This document shows positions 10,973 through 22,666 of a stretch of DNA of 64,000 bases, piece after piece. Each line of letters opens with the position of its first letter. Within the stretch, counting starts at the first letter, position 1. The translations under genes were made by a program, and so were the position numbers. This DNA comes from Dysidea avara (Eukaryota > Porifera > Demospongiae > Dictyoceratida > Dysideidae), in the NCBI RefSeq assembly GCF_963678975.1, contig NC_089285.1, forward strand, positions 9,658,694 to 9,722,693. Direction: 5' to 3'. Under the pieces are notes generated by a model. That model did no database searches, was not told where the DNA came from, and was given only the letters and a program-made list of their open reading frames with translations.

Positions 10973-11372
10973 ACTGTATCCTCACACCTTGCAAAACTGA
11001 AAAATTGACACCATTAGCATAAAACGCAACCAATTTTTGTAGCTTATGATTAGTACAATAGGTGGAAACATGCAGATACTATGCATGTACTGAAACTATA
11101 ATTCATAGTAGCTACTTTTTACTCCCAGTCTAGACTATAGCTAAGTATTAAGTTGTAATATGTGAAAGTTACTTGAAATGTGATTTAACTAAGAATCTTA
11201 TCAGTAAGAAGAATTTGAAAAGTATACCATCAGCAGTATATTATGCAATTGTTTTTAGAGGCATTTGGTATATACAAAGGGGCTAGGTTAGTGTTTTGAC
11301 AATATTCAGAGGGAAATGTTGCCACCAATAATAAATTTGGCTAACGCTAAAATTCGCCTAAATTTTCCTCAA
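10973..11372. other. No gene recognised
   Basis: AT-rich spacer between the integrase-like gene and the left edge of the DIRS fossil. Nothing structured seen. Confidence 0.4.
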
Positions 11373-11541
11373 ATGAAGTTTAATATATTAAACGTAGTTA
11401 ATGTCAGAAGCAGGCAGCGCAATCTCCCAAATTATAAGAATCAGCAATAGAAAAGGGGGGCTCTAATTAGAGCAGCGCATGCGCAGTACCTCGTGCCCAA
11501 CACGCTTCCAATCAGTTACACCTGTGGCGTCAAATCTTCAA
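11373..11541 (+). repeat. Split repeat A1 of the DIRS fossil
   Basis: 169 bp from atgaagtttaat to gtcaaatcttcaa. Repeated at 16571-16739 with three differences. It contains gcgcatgcgc. Confidence 0.92.
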
Positions 11542-11543
11542 GA

Positions 11544-12920
11544 TGAGTACTCGCAGCTCCCGCAAGAAGAAAGGAGGACCGTCGTCCCTAAGAACATCAA
11601 CCACCGTCAACATCGGCAGCAAGTGAGGAGCGTCGTCACGGACTACGACCGCCACAAAGAACAAACGTTCCAGACAGAACAATGACGACAACGCGGTGCT
11701 GACAAGAAGTGACATTCCAACAATCGTAGACGCCGTCAGAGATGCTGCTAGAAGTGAAACCGAGGCGTCAACAGCCACTCACCTCCCATGCTCATCATCA
11801 ATGACAACCGGGACAGCTCCGACGCCGGCAGGCACAACCTCGTTACCAAGGACAGCTCCGCCTCGTTCTACTTCAACGGACGCTACCAGAAACGCCTACC
11901 CTACTGCAGCGGATGAGATGCAGCTTCAGGAACTTGGTAAGCAACAGTTCAACACAATTGTACCGCTATAAACTCTCACATTGTCCCCCCCCCCCCCCCA
12001 TATACTGTCCTAAATCACATGTTACAATGATTACGGACCTATGCATGTATGTCAGCACTCATGTACACACACATATATAAAGGGAATAGGGGATTGCTAT
12101 CCCTCATGCTGCTGCTACTATTTGCTTCATACAGTTCTCCCTCCCATCTCTTCCTCCCCAGCTTTAGACACTATCCCCTCCTCCTCTCAGCTGAGTCAGA
12201 TCCACCAGGATTCAGAATCTACACCTCAGCCACCCAACAATGTCCAACCCAACCAGCCACAATGTTCTGGGGCCAGTCCGATGAATCTTAGAGGCGGAAT
12301 TCCACCCATACCAGCTAAACTCGTGAAACGCATCCAAGATGGGAGCTTCATCGAGATGTCTGAGCTTTTGCCGGAGCTGCTTCGTAACGCTAGTCTGCCA
12401 GAGGAAGTAAGCAAGGCCTCTAGGCCTAGGAACTACTCAGTTGGCAGTATCATTGAATGGGTACGATGCTTCAGTTGCTACATCGCGGTAATATCCCGCT
12501 CCCAGCCTGAAAGAGTGGTCGACCTACTGGGATATCAAAATTTAGTGATTACCAGCCATTTGGACTTCCCGGACTTCAAATGGGAAGAATACGATAGAGA
12601 GTTCAGGTTGCAAGCTGCAGCATCACCCACCCCGCAATGGTCAGTCATGGATAGCACTCAATGGAACATGGCCAGATGATCGAGTACCCACCTCACCAAC
12701 TCATACCCATCTCAATGTCCTCCACCACCTCATACACCTATATGTCTAGCATGGAACGAACACCCCTCACCTGGCTGCCCACACCGCAACTGCCGATTTG
12801 AACATATCTGTTATCGCTGTGTTAACTCCCCAGGTATTCCCAATAAACGTCACAAAGCCATATTTTGTCCCAACAAAGACACTAAAGACCAACCAGCTCT
12901 CAAACGCCAAGGCAACCACT
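11544..12920 (+). pseudogene. gag-like region of the DIRS fossil
   Basis: Several basic and Ser/Thr/Pro-rich frames follow A1. The part around 12.2-12.7 kb (PAKLVKRIQDGSFIEMSELLPELL, then SIIEWVRCFSCYIAVI) resembles the nucleocapsid-side protein of DIRS elements. Around 12.75-12.9 kb a Cys/His-rich stretch (CLAWNEHP, GCPHRNCRFEHICYRC) looks like its zinc-binding tail. A poly-C run lies at about 11986-11999. Treated as a fossil; frames are not assembled. Confidence 0.65.
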
Positions 12921-13038
12921 AGTTGCCAAGTAACCTATCTAGAGAAACTTTACTTGTGATTACAATTACATTACCATTAATCAATGTAATTAATATTATA
13001 ATACTGTTTTTTTTTTCCTTTATCCGTGATTACCACGT

Positions 13039-14754
13039 ATGCAGTACCATGCCACAGAATGTATTAACACTACGTGCTGTCATGTGCAGTCCTTCCTTTC
13101 CCTTACAGCTCACTCACTAAACTACTCACAGGACAAGGATACACCCAGCACAGAGCTGCTAACATGTTACACTATGTGGATCTCAAAGTGGCTATCGCAC
13201 CTCAGTGGAGCTCAAGAAAGCATCTTGGTCCCACCCGAAGCCACCAGAATCAGTACACCACTGGTGCCAGAACGGTGGCGAAGCCACTTAGTCCCTTATC
13301 CTGACAAAAAGCTAACATACTTCTTTATTTCTGGAATTACATCCGGTTTTAGATTGGGCTGCAAAACTCCTCTACGGACCCTCAAATCATCTCGTAAGAA
13401 CCTGGTCTCTGCCTTTGAACATCCCGAAGTCGTTGATGAATACTTAGCAAATGAATTAAAGGAATCTCGTATCGTCGGCTCCTTCAAGAAACACTCTATC
13501 CGAAATGCCCACATTAGTAGATTCGGAGTCATTCCCAAGAAGTCCTCAGGAAAGTGGCGGCTGATTGTCGATTTATCTCACCCACCAGGATTCAGTGTTA
13601 ATGATGCAATACCTAAGGAATTATGTAGTCTTAACTACATCACAATTGACACGGCCATCAAGCACATCCTTATGCTTGGCCCAGGTACTCTCCTGGCAAA
13701 ACTGGACATCAAAAATGCTTTTCGTCTCTTACCAATCCATCCAGCCGATCGGCACTTCCTAACTATGCGCTGGAACAACCAGCTATATATTGACACTTGT
13801 CTGCCATTTGGCCTCCATTCCGTCCCAAAGCTTTTCAACATCCTGGCAGACCTGCTGACATGGCTTTTAGAAAGACAAGGAGTTTCACCAGTCATCCACT
13901 ACTTGGACGATTTCCTTACCATGGGGCCGGCACTTTCTGGTAAATGCCAGGAAAACCTGGCCGCTATTCAGCATCTTTGTACAGACCTTGGAATCCCCTT
14001 AGCCCCAGAAAAACTGGTTGGTCTCCTGCAACACGCTAGCAAGGTTGTAGTGCCTGGGAGAACCTTTACCGCCCGCATGTACTGCAAAGCAGCCAGAGTG
14101 AAGAAGCTACATTACTCTACTAAACTCAACAAGGGATTCCATTCAGACGTACATTGGTGGCATACCTTCATTAGTATATGGAACGGTCGCAGCTTCCTAC
14201 ACTTGATAAATCAACAAGCTGTAATGGACCACTTTATTTACACTGACGCTTCAGGGTCATGGGGCTGCGGAGGCTTTTTCAACAACCATTGGTTCCAGTA
14301 TGCTTGGACAACTGAATGGTCAGAGATAGGAATCATGGCTAAGGAACTTCTTCCAATTGTGATAAGCTGTGTTGTCTGGGGTCCAGTGCTATCTCGCAAG
14401 TCCATCGAAGTTCGATGCGACAACACAGGTGCAGTTTCCGCTATCAACAAAGGCTCCTCAAAGGACAAGACCACAATGTACCTCCTGCACTGTCTTTGGT
14501 TTTTTGCAGCCCTGTTTCAAATTAAAATTACCGCCACTCATATTCCAGGCATTGAAAACGTGGCAGCAGACATGCTCTCTAGAAACTTCCTACCTCAGTT
14601 TTGGTCGGCATACCCACAAGCAGCACAGTTCCCATCATACATACCAACCCCCTTACTGACGCTGCTCTCCCCAAAGCAGCTTGACTGGACCTCACCTACA
14701 TTTCTATCACTGTTTCAAGATACAGTATCACTCGTTTACAACAAATCCAATTAA
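13039..14754 (+). pseudogene. RT-RNase H region of the DIRS fossil (frame looks whole)
   Basis: A 571-residue open frame. Reverse transcriptase motifs are KKSSGKWRLIVDLSHP, LLAKLDIKNAFRLLP, LPFGLHSVPKLFN and the HYLDDFL active-site box. RNase H motifs are IYTDASGSWGCGG, CDNTGAVSAINKG and NVAADMLSRN. This combination is typical of the DIRS order. The N-terminal 20 or so residues may be untranslated, since an acceptor-like ttacag lies near 13106. Confidence 0.9.
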
Positions 14755-15065
14755 CCTTAACCCATTTACTGTTACACATAACCATACTATTATACTACCG
14801 TGTTCTCATGTACATTACTGACAATTCAAAGTTTGACATAAAATAAACAAATGAAGTGTATATACATACATACATATATATACAAATTTTTAAAAAAAAT
14901 AAAAAAAATTTCAAATGAATAATAAAATAAATGCAACTGTAATAAAACAAGCTCCTTGTCTCGAAATCTGCATTATACATTTCAAGTGATATAATAATGT
15001 CTTAATACAGGCTTGCAATACTTACCCAAATACTGTGTATATTACTCAAAATAATAATGGATTAA

Positions 15066-16134
15066 ATGGCTTTGTCCCATTCTGCAGGTTTCACGACCAC
15101 AGTTACTCAAGTGCAGTGTACCGTGACGACCAACAAAATCGATCTTCCCCTATTACACCATCAAGCCAAGTACTACTATGCCAACAGCCTGGCAATCAAC
15201 ACACGATCCACCTATTCCGCCGGACAGCTCAGATACCAATCATTCTGTCACTCAATACAAGCCACTTGCATGCCAACTTCAGAAGCCACTCTAATCCTTT
15301 TTGCTACTTACCTTGCTTCAGAAAAAATTTCACATGCCACCATTAAGGTATACTTGGCAGCAATCCGCAACACTCATGTGTCTGCAGGGCTACACTCGCA
15401 CTTTCATCAACAACTTACCCCTCGCCTCCAGCTGCTCCTCAAAGGAATAAAGAAGACCCAGGCCATCTCACAACCGGCAAAAACCCGCCTGCCCATTACC
15501 CTCAATATCATGAAGAATATCAAGAGTATGCTATCCAGCCAACCCAACTCTTACTTACGCATCATGATATGGGCAGCCTGCTGTCTTGCCTTTTTCGGCT
15601 TCCTTGAGGGTCAGTGAATTTACAGTACCAGGAGACAATCAATTCGATGAGTCATGTCATCTCTCCTTTAACAGCATCTCCATCGACAGCAGGGATAATC
15701 CAAACCAAGTAAAAGTCCATATCAAACAATCCAAGACTGACCCATTCCGCAGGGGAGTCAACATATACCTCGGGGCAACAAGTGACACGATTTGCCCAGT
15801 TAGAGGCATTCTACCATACCTAGTACTAAGAGGAAACCACCCAGGCCCTTTATTCATCTTCAAGGATGGCAAAGGCCTTACTTGTCATCGCTTTAGCGCA
15901 GGACTCAATAACATCCTGCTGCAGCTCAATTTGGATAAGCAGCAATACAATACCCATAGCTTCCACATAGGAGCTGCTACGTCTGCAAGGCAAGCCAACA
16001 TCCCTGACTCCTATATCAAGATACTGGGTAGATGGAAGAACGATGCCTATCTATCCTACATCAGGACACCCCCTCAAGAACTGGCAAAACTCTCCAGATA
16101 CATCACATCGGGATACTCAAAAAATACTGTCTGA
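15066..16134 (+). pseudogene. Tyrosine recombinase region of the DIRS fossil
   Basis: The region shows an N-terminal core-binding part (ANSLAINTRSTYSAGQ, SHATIKVYLAAIRNTH) and a catalytic part with LRVSEFTVPG, VRGILPYL, HSFHIGAATSA and ILGRWKNDAYLSYIR ahead of a short tail. In the family this enzyme integrates a circular DNA copy by recombination, which explains the lack of target duplications. The whole is treated as a fossil. Confidence 0.88.
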
Positions 16135-16312
16135 ATTTGTCTATGTAATAGAGACCCTCACAAGTCAGAAATTTACCACTTGGTTAATTCTTGTTCAATA
16201 TTGCACGTTATTCTTTGATTCATTATAATTTAACTGCACAAGCCAATGCGCCAACTCGTGTACTCTGATGCTTGGGGGGGTAGATCGCGATACACCTATC
16301 ACGATCTACCTA

Positions 16313-16570
16313 TGGCCTTTGTCAGAAAGAATCTGGAGGGCTGGAGACGCCTCTGCATCCCTCCTAGCTCTTTCAACACCCAAGCATCGAGGCAAATATC
16401 TAATGTTCCTACTTTGGGCCCCCTCAAACTTCTAAGGCTATCTACCATGGCAGACGAGACTCCCTGCACTTACCAAACCTCCTCAATCAAGTGATTGCAG
16501 GAGCCAACACAACTAGAGCAGAAAAGAGCACAGTGTCTGAACAAGGTGAGGGTGTGTAACTGTACATTAA
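16313..16570 (+). repeat. Split repeat B1 of the DIRS fossil
   Basis: 258 bp, tggcctttgtcag...tacattaa. Matches 17411-17668 with two differences; directly abuts A2. Confidence 0.93.
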
Positions 16571-16739
16571 ATGAAGTTTAATATATTAAGCGTAGTTAAT
16601 GGCAGAAGCAGGCAGCGCAATCTCCCAAATTATAAGAATCAGCAATAGAAAAGAGGGGCTCTAATTAGAGCAGCGCATGCGCAGTACCTCGTGCCCAACA
16701 CGCTTCCAATCAGTTACACCTGTGGCGTCAAATCTTCAA
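16571..16739 (+). repeat. Split repeat A2 of the DIRS fossil
   Basis: 169 bp copy of A1 joined directly to B1. The B1-A2 junction corresponds to the joined ends expected of a circular intermediate. Confidence 0.93.
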
Positions 16740-17410
16740 CCTCCCAACCCCCCTCCACCTGTAAATTACATCCTTGTCATTGCACACACCCACAACAGTT
16801 AAACATAGCAATAAGCACATATCTACCAAATGTATAACACATTGTTGTGAGTCTCTTAGCTGCAGGTCTTACCAGGATGGCGATCACCTAGAAGCTGAGG
16901 ACACACCATCCAGCTCTACCTACCTGGCAACAGGCAACGCTCCCTCCTCTCTGATGGACATTGCTACCAGCTGACACTCCCACCTAGCCAATGGGAGACG
17001 CTCTCCCAGGCAGACTTCTAATAGCAGACGCTCTCCCATCTGCCCTAGATGCTACCTTCCCAATGTACCGCAGTGAACATCATCAACCCACTGTACACAG
17101 GTCACGCCTTGACCACCAGACCACTTGCGCACAGGTGTTCACACTGTGTCTACCTCATGGCAGCTGCTTAGCCGCGGCAACACCAGATGGCACCTCTGAT
17201 GGACACGGCTACCAGGTGACGCTCCCACTCAGCCAATGGGAGACGCTCTCCCAGGCAGAGTTCTAATAGCATACGCTCGCTCCCAACATACCGCAGTGAA
17301 CATCATCATCCCACTGTACACAGGTCACGCCTTGACCACCAGAACACCTGCGCACAGGTGTTCACACTGTGTTTACTTTGCAGCAACACCAGATGGCACA
17401 TGGCTAACTT
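16740..17410 (+). repeat. Spacer between A2 and B2 with a ~245-bp tandem duplication
   Basis: Within this spacer, a unit running from gctaccag.tgac through ggagacgctctcccaggcag to gcacaggtgttcacactgtgt occurs twice, offset by about 245 bp (about 16965-17150 and 17207-17375). Frames are open but of biased composition; no protein is recognised. Confidence 0.75.
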
Positions 17411-17668
17411 TGGCCTTTGTCAGAAAGAATCTGGAGGGCTGGAGACGCCTCTCCATCCCTCCTAGCTCTTTCAACACCCAAGCATCGAGGCAAATATCTA
17501 ATGTTCCTACTTTGGGCCCCCTCAAACTTCTAAGGCTATCTACCATGGCAGACGAGACTCCCTGCACTTACCAAACCTCCTCAATCAAGTGATTGCAGGA
17601 GCCAACACAACTAGAGCAGAAAAGAGCACAGTGTCTGAACAAGGTGAGGTTGTGTAACTGTACATTAA
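17411..17668 (+). repeat. Split repeat B2 of the DIRS fossil
   Basis: 258 bp copy of B1; marks the right end of the element. Confidence 0.93.
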
Positions 17669-18327
17669 CTAAATTTATATTAAAAATTTCTTGCATGTGA
17701 TAGATGACTAACCGCATATATGAAGTCGATGTCTCAAAGCATGTTTGTCAAACAAAGATGAACAACCACCTGACTCAACCAGTCTGTTTAGCGAGTTAGA
17801 TCTGTACTGTATGAAATTAGAAAAATTGATGGATTCTCACTTCATCAGGTTTAATTTGATAAATTTAAATATTAAAATTAAGAAGTTGTAGATAAAGACT
17901 TGCAGTTTCGAAGGTGTTTAAGGGCATTATTGATGAATTTAAATTTGATGAATTAAACCAATTCACCAAATTTTTTACATCAAAATTTCCTTGTTTGTAG
18001 TGCTGGTAAAAGCTATCTGGATCACTAGTCACTAATGCTTAAGTACAACTTGAAATGTGACAGTGGACGTAATAATTCTTGTATCTAACAGCATCATTCA
18101 GCTTTAACATTGCCTTTGCCTGTGGATCAAGTGTGTTACCTGTCCCTTGCTTACAAGAAATCTCTTCTTCCATAAATGGATTGGGCCAATAGATTGATAC
18201 TACATCTGTAGAAGTAACTTAAGTTAGTCTCCACATGAAACCCAGATATCATTTTTCACTGGAGATACTCTATGTAATGCATGCTTTGTAAATTGATTAT
18301 CATACAAAAGGTGTGCGGGATCTGAGC
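17669..18327. other. No gene recognised
   Basis: AT-rich, with repeated aaatttgatgaatt/aaattgatgg-type words around 17820-17990. No ORF or repeat end supported. Confidence 0.4.
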
Positions 18328-18631
18328 AATGAGCCTTATCCGCAACTGCGTCATAATGCAATAATGGCGAAAAGTGTGGGGGCCTTTTGTACAGAGAGCA
18401 ATTGGGAGGAAACCAAAAGCAGACCGTAGGACTGTTTGAGAAGTACGAAAATGCATGCCCCTACATAGTAGATATAGTTAATAAGCCTCACCAGAGTTTT
18501 CTCATGCTTTCTTCACGTGGAACATCTCGAAACGTTATCCCTTCCATACAAAGTATTACACTTGGCCCCCACACTTTTCGCCATTTTTGTGTTATTTTCG
18601 TGTTGTGACGTAATTGCGGATAAGGCTCATT
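18328..18631. mobile_element. MITE with ~57-bp terminal inverted repeats
   Basis: 304 bp. The left end aatgagccttatccgcaa... and right end ...ttgcggataaggctcatt are inverted over about 57 bp, down to ggcgaaaagtgtgggggcc. No clear target duplication, so the superfamily is unassigned. The short ORFs inside are not credible. Confidence 0.85.
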
Positions 18632-18870
18632 CACCAAATTTTATTCTGTCAAAGACAATCAGGACAATTTACCAATTTTTCCTCGTACAGTAAAATTGGC
18701 ATGTGGAACAATACAAAAAGTTGTATGAAATAATACTGCATGCCCTAACTATAATTATAAGTTTATACCAAATTTTCTCATGTCTGTTAGCTACTGAGCT
18801 ATTTTCTAAGGTGTATACTGTGATACAGCAACTCCCTGCTATCTTAGTGATACCAAAAATGCTCCACTGG

Positions 18871-21261
18871 TAGGGTCCGCAACACGAAAAATCAATATCC
18901 TCCAATCAACTACCTAACTATTGTCATGTGTTAGGCTAAGTGTAACTTGAATAACACCAGCGTGGCAGCCAAGTTTGTCACTTTCTTCTGGTAGAAAACG
19001 ATACAAATGTCTTAAAATCATGTGATTTTTCATTGCAGCAGTTTGTAGGGTTGTTCGTATTAGTGTTGTTCCAGTACTCAGTACTGGAACTAAAATAATT
19101 CTAGTTTCTGCCCTTTTTATTCCAGTTCCAGAACTAGAACTGGAACAATAATTTTGCTTTTCTTAAGACTGGAACTGGAACTAGAACCATAATTTTACTT
19201 TCTTCAAAACTGGAACTAGAACTATAAAGAAATTTTATCAAGTACTGGAACTAATACTGGAACTGGAATTGGTCATAACCATACAGCTTTTGCCAATGAG
19301 ATTTTTATGTTCTTATAAGACCAGAATTTATCTGCAGACAAAAGCACTTAATGTAGTATATAACTTCATAAAAGATGTATGTATTACAACCATGTATACA
19401 TCAATGTGCTAAAAACTGCTTGAAACAACTGATTAGCTATAATATTAGAACAGAATGCAAAATGCTGGCTCAGTCACATGTTATGTCTGGTTCAGTGTTT
19501 GATAATTACATGTAGCTACAAGTCTTTTAGTACCACCCTATAGAGTGTTAGGGTTATAGTTGTTAGTGTAATAATGCTGATATCTACTATACAGTATTGG
19601 CTACATACTATATAGTATTAGCTACATATATGAAACAAGTAAACCTGTAGCATATTAGCTTATATAACTTAATAGTGAGTTTCCATATTTCATTATGGGC
19701 TTTTGGTAATACTTAAGTTAAAATAAGTGTTGTTCTAGAATATCAAGTAAATGTCATGGCTCCTGAACTGGAACTAGAACTGTAATTCTAAAAATTATGG
19801 TTCCAGAACTGGAACTAGAATCGTAATTCTAAAGATTATGGTTCCAGAACTGGAACTAGAATTATAATAACTAGCTGATACTGGAACAACACTAATTCGT
19901 ATGCCACGATATTCACTCTCAATATTGTTCAAGTAGTCTATCATCAACTCAAAGTATTGGTGGTTTGATTTTATTGGTCAGTTTCTGGTGGCAGCACGAT
20001 CTGTGCAGCTTTTCGGCGACAGACAAAATGTTTCTTCCTCTGGAGCACAGGACAAGCAGAGCAGCAACTGCGCCATGGGTCAGCAATGACCAGTACTAGG
20101 TAAAGTACCTGCATGCAGGGTATGGTTATAATTGAAGCTTGTTAGCCATCTGGCTGAGCCATCTATATGCTGAAATTCGGCCAAAATGACACGATTTTTT
20201 CAAACAAATAGAATGGTTGATACATCACTGAGACTGTCTCCAACAGCGAGGATACAAGCTTATAAGCACTTACTGATACTGTTACCTCGCTCAGTAAACG
20301 CATAGAGCAATCCAATTCAAGAATAGACACTCACGTGATCGAAATTCAAATCGCGGAAATACCCATTTAAAATCGCATTCATTTCTGAATAGGAATCATG
20401 CAGTGTGCTCCTTTTGTAAATATTTGTGTTAATTGTTCACTCAGGCGTGGTCTGGGCCAGTGCAGGTGTGTTTTATGCTGTGATGGCATCATAGGGAGAG
20501 TCTCAGATTGCTGGGCTAATCGAGATGCTGACCTAAAGCACAAACTGATTGTCACTTGATTCCAAGTGATTTTAAGGTCATGGAATAGATTATGGTCGTA
20601 TTTCTGTGATTTGAATATCGATCACATGAGTGCCTATTTCATGCATTGGATTGCTCTATGCATTTACTGGGCGAGATAGCCGTATTGTTAGGTGTTTATA
20701 AGCTTCGTATCCTTGCTGTTGGAGACTGTCTCACTGATGTATCAACCATTCTGGTATTTGTTTGCAAAAACCGCATCATTTTGGCCGAATTTCAGCATAT
20801 AGATGGCTCAGCCAGATGGCTAACAAGCTTCAATTATAACCATACTTCGCATGCAGGTACTTTACCTAGTACTGGTCATTGCTGACTCACAGCGCAGTTG
20901 CTGCTCTGGTTGTCCTGTGCTCCAGAGGAAGAAGGAAGAAACATTTTGTCTGTCGCCAAAAAGCTGCACAGATCGTGCTGCCACCAGAAACTGACCAATA
21001 AAATCAAACCACCAATACTTTGAGTTGATGATAGACTACTTGAACAATGTTGAGAGTGAATATCGTGGCATACGAACAACCCTACAAACTGCTCAAACGG
21101 AAAATCACGCATGATTTTAACACATTTGTATCGTTTTCTACCAGAAGAAAGTGACAAACTTGGCTGCCACGCTGGTGTTATTCAAGTTACACTTAGCCTA
21201 ACACATGACAATAGTTAGGTAGTTGATTGGAGGATATCAATTTTTCGCGTTGCGGACCCTA
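18871..21261. mobile_element. Giant foldback element, ~0.65 kb inverted arms
   Basis: The ends are tagggtccgcaa...ttgcggaccctA, flanked by ccactgg on both sides (18864-18870 and 21262-21268). The left arm (18871 to about 20370, minus an 834-bp insertion) is the inverted copy of the right arm (about 20600-21261), with scattered differences. The roughly 230-bp centre is unique. The 7-8 bp duplication and end sequence suggest a hAT-related non-autonomous element. No transposase is present. Confidence 0.9.
19061..19894. mobile_element. hAT-like MITE nested in the foldback left arm, with ggaact repeats
   Basis: 834 bp, ends tagtgttgttccagta...tactggaacaacacta, flanked by gttcgtat/attcgtat (7 of 8 matching). 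The uninterrupted sequence survives in the right arm near 21060-21075, which proves the insertion. Both flanks of the element are packed with ctggaactagaac-type repeats (near 19070-19270 and 19750-19890); the middle is AT-rich filler. Confidence 0.9.
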
Positions 21262-21269
21262 CCACTGGT

Positions 21270-21869
21270 CAAATATTTGGGCACATCAAGATCCCCCACA
21301 CACATAAAATGCAGTATGTATAACTCTTTGTATTTTTTTACCACCCAGACGAATTGTAGGGACACACCTATTTCAGAGGGGTTTCTGGAACCCCCCTAAA
21401 ACCGCCCCTGATTATGTACAGGCAAACATAATGATTAACTATAAGTTCAGTTATTCTTGATTGAAGTCTGAAATGTTTGTTCCAGTTATTTAATTATGCA
21501 ATAAGTAGTTAATTGACATTAATTGCACACGTCATTGTGTATACAAATTTTGTGTTGACCCGGTATATAGGCAGTGGCTTTACTGGTAATTAATAATACT
21601 AACTAATACTACTATTAATAACTGACATAGCTACGTACGTACAATACAGAGCTGGTTTCTTACGAATGTCACGGTTGCAACTGAGCTCTATAGCTAGAAA
21701 GGTGTGCGTGTGAAAACTTGTCCGACAACAACACTCACAATTATTCTTCTTCGAATTCACACCTCACATGTACCATTGGCTATTCATTGCACATGCGCAA
21801 CATGGTGGAGGTCTGAAAACCCGCCAAGATAAGGTTCTGGTGAGTCACATGATTTAGCTTTAGTCTACT
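21270..21869. other. Spacer upstream of the secreted-protein gene
   Basis: Contains a G/C-rich patch (gaggggtttctggaaccccccta) near 21378, AT-rich filler, and a likely upstream promoter region. No coding frame. Confidence 0.35.
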
Positions 21870-21877
21870 TATAAAAG
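21870..21877 (+). promoter_or_regulatory. TATA box for the gene at 21941
   Basis: tataaaag 71 bp before the ATG, after a fairly GC-rich stretch; a good TATA match at a plausible distance. Confidence 0.55.
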
Positions 21878-21940
21878 AGTTAAAATTTTGAAGGTAGCTG
21901 CTGTTTTAGCTCAGCTGGTTTTGTACTGTGGCGTTGTTGT

Positions 21941-22666
21941 ATGAGTGTTGCAACTTTTATTCTGTGGGTGATTTCAGTTGGCAGTATCGGTGCTTTTGTG
22001 CCTGACCTACCTAGTGGCTTGCGCGAGGGTTTGCAAGAACAATCAGTGGCTGGATTACCGGAGAATATGAGCGGCATATCTGTGAAGATTTCTCTCCATA
22101 GAGACGACAGAGCACATGACATGATGTTCTCGCCAATTACCGCCAATAACACCAGACGCACCTTTCAAGTAAGCTTCGGATCAGTAACCGTGCATGTCGT
22201 GAATTCAAGTCATGTACATCTCTTGCAGGTAGATCCCGAACAAGTGTGGCTTCGGGACATGGAGGACGGGTCAGCCTTTTTCCCGGACAGCGATGGGAAC
22301 TTTAATTTGCAAAGCGTCGGAGTGCAATTTTTTCAAGACTTAGAAGTGATGGGTCTGCCCTTAGCCCAGCCAGGAGGCAGTGGTACGTCGACACCAGTTC
22401 AAGCCTCAGCGGGCCAAGAACGAATCAATTTACCCCCTATAAGTCCTATAGGGCATAGTGTGGAAGGCCGTGTGAAGACTAGTCAGTGTAAAGATGGCTA
22501 CTCCTTGAGAGTTACTAAAGCAGAATTTGCTAATGGGTGGCAAGCTGGCAAATCTCGATCGAATCCAGTTTTCAATCAAATTTGCCACATGTGGCTGGAT
22601 ATCAACGAGTCATCTGCAAATGTTACGCTGCTATTCAGCATACACTGTGAAAAAAGCTCAGAATAA
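21941..22666 (+). CDS. Intronless gene for a probable secreted glycoprotein, unknown family
   Basis: 241 codons in one exon, ATG at 21941 with a TATA box 71 bp upstream. The first 18 or so residues are hydrophobic (ATFILWVISVGSIGAFV) and look like a signal peptide. At least five N-glycosylation sequons are visible (NMS, NNT, NSS, NES, NVT), and there are only three cysteines, near the C-terminus. The N-terminal half looks like a beta-rich domain (RRTFQVSFGSVTVHVVN); the middle is Pro/Gly/Ser-rich (LAQPGGSGTSTPVQASAGQ). There is no transmembrane helix after the signal. I do not recognise the family. Codon use and length make it the most convincing single-exon host gene here, but expression is unproven. 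Confidence 0.65.
   Translation: MSVATFILWVISVGSIGAFVPDLPSGLREGLQEQSVAGLPENMSGISVKISLHRDDRAHDMMFSPITANNTRRTFQVSFGSVTVHVVNSSHVHLLQVDPEQVWLRDMEDGSAFFPDSDGNFNLQSVGVQFFQDLEVMGLPLAQPGGSGTSTPVQASAGQERINLPPISPIGHSVEGRVKTSQCKDGYSLRVTKAEFANGWQAGKSRSNPVFNQICHMWLDINESSANVTLLFSIHCEKSSE

Larger units (their letters stand above)
11373..17668 (+). mobile_element. DIRS-order (Ngaro-like) retrotransposon fossil, young, broken
   Basis: A tyrosine-recombinase retroelement with the split direct repeats typical of Ngaro/PAT groups: A1 (11373-11541), coding regions, B1 (16313-16570), A2 (16571-16739), spacer, B2 (17411-17668). A1/A2 differ at 3 of 169 positions and B1/B2 at 2 of 258, so it moved recently. The order is gag-like, RT-RNase H, tyrosine recombinase, with no room for the methyltransferase domain of DIRS1/PAT; this favours Ngaro-like. 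No target duplication is expected, because integration is by recombination. RT/RH looks whole; other parts have a few breaks or introns. Splice-like signals lie between the coding regions, and members of this order are known to carry introns. Confidence 0.92.

Noticed and set aside
20876-21157. 93-codon minus-strand frame in the giant foldback
   Set aside because: The corresponding frame is not kept in the other arm, and there is no domain; arm sequence rather than a gene.
21900-21930. tRNA-like start (gttttagctcagctggtt)
   Set aside because: Resembles a tRNA D-arm, but no anticodon arm, T-arm (ggttcgaatcc) or acceptor pairing follows; it is the 5' leader of the gene at 21941.
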